This document shows positions 61,852 through 64,000 of a stretch of 64,000 nucleotides of DNA, in pieces; within the stretch, counting starts at the first letter, position 1, and each line of letters opens with the position of its first letter. The notes under the pieces were generated by a model. The model did not search any database and was not told the DNA's origin. It saw only the letters and a program-made list of their open reading frames with translations. This stretch comes from Cytophagales bacterium. GTDB lineage: Bacteria > Bacteroidota > Bacteroidia > Cytophagales > Cyclobacteriaceae. The position numbers and the translations under genes are program-made. The stretch is from the NCBI GenBank assembly GCA_020403045.1, contig JADBYK010000031.1, positions 62,001 to 126,000 of the forward strand. The letters are read 5' to 3'.

Positions 61852-63177
61852 CTATTTTGATTTTGCCGGTTGCTGTTGTGTTGAGCAATGAAGACCACCA
61901 CCTGACCAATTTTGTGGCATCATATCAATAAAAACTACTTTACGATCAGGGAAGTATTCTTTAAATATTCTTTCAACTCTTTCTTCTTTTTCCTTGGAGG
62001 AACCCATAGCCGTATAAGTGGGCAGCATGACTAACCCGTTTGTAACTAAGTAATTCATGTAACTGGCCGCAGGTACTCGTAAAACGCTGTCACCGAGTTG
62101 GGGTGACTCTGACGGGATAAATCCATCTAACTCAATATCGAGTGTAGCTTCAGTGTCTTCAATCTTTTTTCGCACGGCAACTTTCCTGTACATAAAATCA
62201 GGTAACGGCACTTTTACAATCGTGAATGGCTTTCCGTTTTGATCAGTAGCACTTTCCAGGATTTTTAAATTTTCACTCATCCGCTGGTAGTTCATTTTGT
62301 TAACCGGATTGGTATCTTTTTCAGATTCTTCGACCCAGGCCAATAAAATCGTGGTTGCGTTGGCAAATCTTACAAACTCATCGGTATGTCCCCCGGTTCC
62401 ACCACCGTAGTAGTTTTCAGTAATCTTTCTAAAGAAGTGTAGCGGATCATCAGCCAATCCTTTTTTCATCCAAATGACTTTTGACACGCCTAATACACGT
62501 TTGAATTCACTTTCAATGTATTCTTTCGTCAAGTCAGGATTTCGCTCAAACACAGTAGCTTCACAAAGAATCAATGTGCCTTTTCCATTCACTTCTATCG
62601 CACCTCCTTCATGCACCACATCGGTCTTTAGAACTTTTGCACCCTCAGCTACCGCCATCAAGCTATCAACTGAGCCTGTTTTTTTGGTGTAGACTCTGTA
62701 TTTATCCAGATATTTTTGAACGCTATCCATGTTTCCATTGTATTTCTCTTTTAGAAATCCAGGTCTTCCATAACTATTCCAGGCAAAATCAGCTACCCCC
62801 AGTTCTCCCTTTCCATTGATTAAAAATGCAGCGCCATGATCGCGAATCCAGTAGCGATCGCCTGGCATTACATAGAATCGGATATTGGCAGTATCTACCT
62901 TTTGAGAAATCAAATAGAGTTTGGCCACTTGCATCAAGCTATCAGAGTTGAAAGCCATCTTCACTGTCACATTTGGTGTCAACGTATTGATTGCTTTTAC
63001 GATTGGCGGATAGTATCCTCTGATGGTATCCTTCTCCCATCCCAACCATATCGCATCATGCCTTTCCCACTCTGCAGGCATATGAAATTGATCGTTAGGT
63101 TTACTGCAAGACATGAAGATCATTAGCAAACTGACGGCCGATGCCAGTTGACGGATATTTTGAATTGGTTTTGTCAT
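61852..63177 (-). CDS. Agmatine-deiminase/PAD-family lipoprotein
   Basis: A 441-residue guanidine-modifying enzyme. The family start HMPAEWERHDAIWLGWEKD is clear; active-site motifs are WIRDHGAAFLI, GGGTGGHTDEFVRF (His, Asp, Glu) and the terminal GGGLHCSTQQQ with the catalytic Cys. Unlike cytoplasmic agmatine deiminase it carries a lipobox (LMIFMSCSKP), so it acts outside the cytoplasm. It would turn an arginine-like guanidine into a ureido group. The ATG at 63177 precedes the lipoprotein signal; the frame upstream to 63306 overlaps the dipeptidase gene and was rejected. Confidence 0.9.
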   Translation of the reverse strand: MTKPIQNIRQLASAVSLLMIFMSCSKPNDQFHMPAEWERHDAIWLGWEKDTIRGYYPPIVKAINTLTPNVTVKMAFNSDSLMQVAKLYLISQKVDTANIRFYVMPGDRYWIRDHGAAFLINGKGELGVADFAWNSYGRPGFLKEKYNGNMDSVQKYLDKYRVYTKKTGSVDSLMAVAEGAKVLKTDVVHEGGAIEVNGKGTLILCEATVFERNPDLTKEYIESEFKRVLGVSKVIWMKKGLADDPLHFFRKITENYYGGGTGGHTDEFVRFANATTILLAWVEESEKDTNPVNKMNYQRMSENLKILESATDQNGKPFTIVKVPLPDFMYRKVAVRKKIEDTEATLDIELDGFIPSESPQLGDSVLRVPAASYMNYLVTNGLVMLPTYTAMGSSKEKEERVERIFKEYFPDRKVVFIDMMPQNWSGGGLHCSTQQQPAKSK

Positions 63178-63247
63178 TTTAATGGGATAAATTTTTATTA
63201 CAAAGCGTAAAAAACTAGTGAAGTTGTAAAAATCCAGATTGATTTGT

Positions 63248-64000
63248 TTAGGTCTTAAAAATCTTACCAAGCACTCGCTTCGCATTTTCCCCCATGATTT
63301 TTTCAACCTCGTTGGAAGAAAGTCCCTTTTTCTTTAGGGTTTCGGCAAAAGTTGGATATTGTTCGTAGCTCGAAAGCACAGGCTTGAAATTGCCGTCCAT
63401 ATCAGTTCCGATACCAACATGATCTACTCCTACTACCTCTACCAAACGCAAGGTGTTGTCAACGTACTCGTCAAAGTTTTTGTTAAATCCGGAAGGCCAG
63501 GCACCAATAATGCCACCTGTCTGAGCAACTAATTTTGCATGTTCTTTCGAGATCGCTCTTTTGGCGATGGGGCGATCTGCTTCCATCTCCAAAATACTAT
63601 GCGATAACATAATGGGAGAATCAGTTATGGAAACAACATCTTTTACGGTTTGATAATCGGCATGAGCCACATCAATCAACATTCCCAGCTTATTCATTTT
63701 ACGAACCAGTTCTTTGCCAAATGCGGACAAGCCGTTGTTGATTGGCTCTGATGTTTGCAGATCTCCAACCTTATTTGGAACATAGTGCACCAGTTGAATA
63801 GAACGGACTCCGTCTTGGTAAGCCTCATCTGCCTTCTCGGGATTCTCTTCCAGAAAATCACCACCTTCAACTGACAAATAGGCGGTAAGTTGTTGACTAT
63901 TGTCCAAATCTTTTTTCTGCTTGCCTATATTAACCGACACACTACCAAGGAAATTCGTCATGTCTTTCATCTGGCGCTGGTATTCCTTCCAGGCTTCGCC
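63248..64000 (-). CDS. Membrane dipeptidase (renal-dipeptidase family), partial
   Basis: The C-terminal 250 codons of a gene whose 5' end is outside the window; the frame stays open to base 64000. Family motifs are SVEGGDFLEENPEKADEAYQ, VRSIQLVHYVPNKVGDLQ, LGMLIDVAHADYQTVKDVV (His of the zinc site), PIMLSHSIL and VDHVGIGTDMDGNFKP, ending KIMGENAKRVLGKIFKT. These enzymes hydrolyse dipeptides, including those with a D-residue. It is the most upstream gene seen of the hydrolase cluster, 70 bases before the deiminase-like gene. Confidence 0.92.
   Translation of the reverse strand, partial: GEAWKEYQRQMKDMTNFLGSVSVNIGKQKKDLDNSQQLTAYLSVEGGDFLEENPEKADEAYQDGVRSIQLVHYVPNKVGDLQTSEPINNGLSAFGKELVRKMNKLGMLIDVAHADYQTVKDVVSITDSPIMLSHSILEMEADRPIAKRAISKEHAKLVAQTGGIIGAWPSGFNKNFDEYVDNTLRLVEVVGVDHVGIGTDMDGNFKPVLSSYEQYPTFAETLKKKGLSSNEVEKIMGENAKRVLGKIFKT

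Overview
The window looks like a chromosomal segment of a Bacteroidota bacterium, most likely of the order Cytophagales. The reasons are a SusC/SusD pair, several TonB-dependent receptors, DUF4270- and DUF5690-type proteins, lipoproteins and signal peptides ending in AQ/SQ, a lack of clear Shine-Dalgarno sequences, and repeated matches to the Bacteroidota promoter TTTG-N19-TAnnTTTG. No phage, transposase, integrase or CRISPR was seen. The partial genes at both ends (1..210 and 63248..64000) run out of the window.

Layout. 1-6.5 kb (minus): housekeeping run typA - TPR protein - guaA - TPR/periplasmic-binding-like protein - exported protein. 6.5-8.5 kb: two RNA-methyltransferase-type genes. 8.5-13 kb (minus): three exported amidohydrolase-fold proteins in tandem, two of which lack the metal-binding HxH. 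13-19 kb: TPR histidine kinase, exported metzincin protease, gapA, tRNA-Glu. 19-20.8 kb (plus): ECF-type sigma factor with a small membrane protein, then a TonB-like protein.

20.8-40 kb is the most notable part. A minus-strand cluster (SusC, SusD, alkaline-phosphatase-superfamily enzyme, YncE/phosphoesterase lipoprotein, TonB receptor) faces a divergent XRE-cupin regulator. It is followed by an exported purple-acid-phosphatase-like enzyme and by what looks like an intracellular phosphonate-degradation set: a TIGR03364-type FAD oxidoreductase, a PHP phosphatase, an MFS/DUF5690 transporter with GlpT-like phosphate-binding positions, a phosphonatase-like HAD hydrolase and a PhnZ-like HD-domain diiron oxygenase. 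I propose that these form an uptake-and-degradation system for an organophosphonate or phosphonate ester. The individual family calls are fairly firm; the joint system is inference.

40-56.5 kb: Kelch and DUF4270 lipoproteins, tRNA-Arg, outer-membrane protein, an rpoN - PAP2 - enoyl-CoA hydratase operon, asnS - ferric-reductase-like membrane protein - capA-like gene, merR - dprA, Rieske lipoprotein, HMG-CoA-lyase-like enzyme, murB, two small lysine/alanine-rich proteins (one a 21-residue micropeptide with its own promoter and terminator), dCMP deaminase, and a cold-shock-domain protein. 56.5-64 kb (minus): a second export-oriented catabolic cluster (membrane dipeptidase, agmatine-deiminase-like lipoprotein, D-aminoacylase-like amidohydrolase, carbamoylase-like hydrolase, TonB receptor), which could deiminate an arginine-derived compound and then remove the carbamoyl group.
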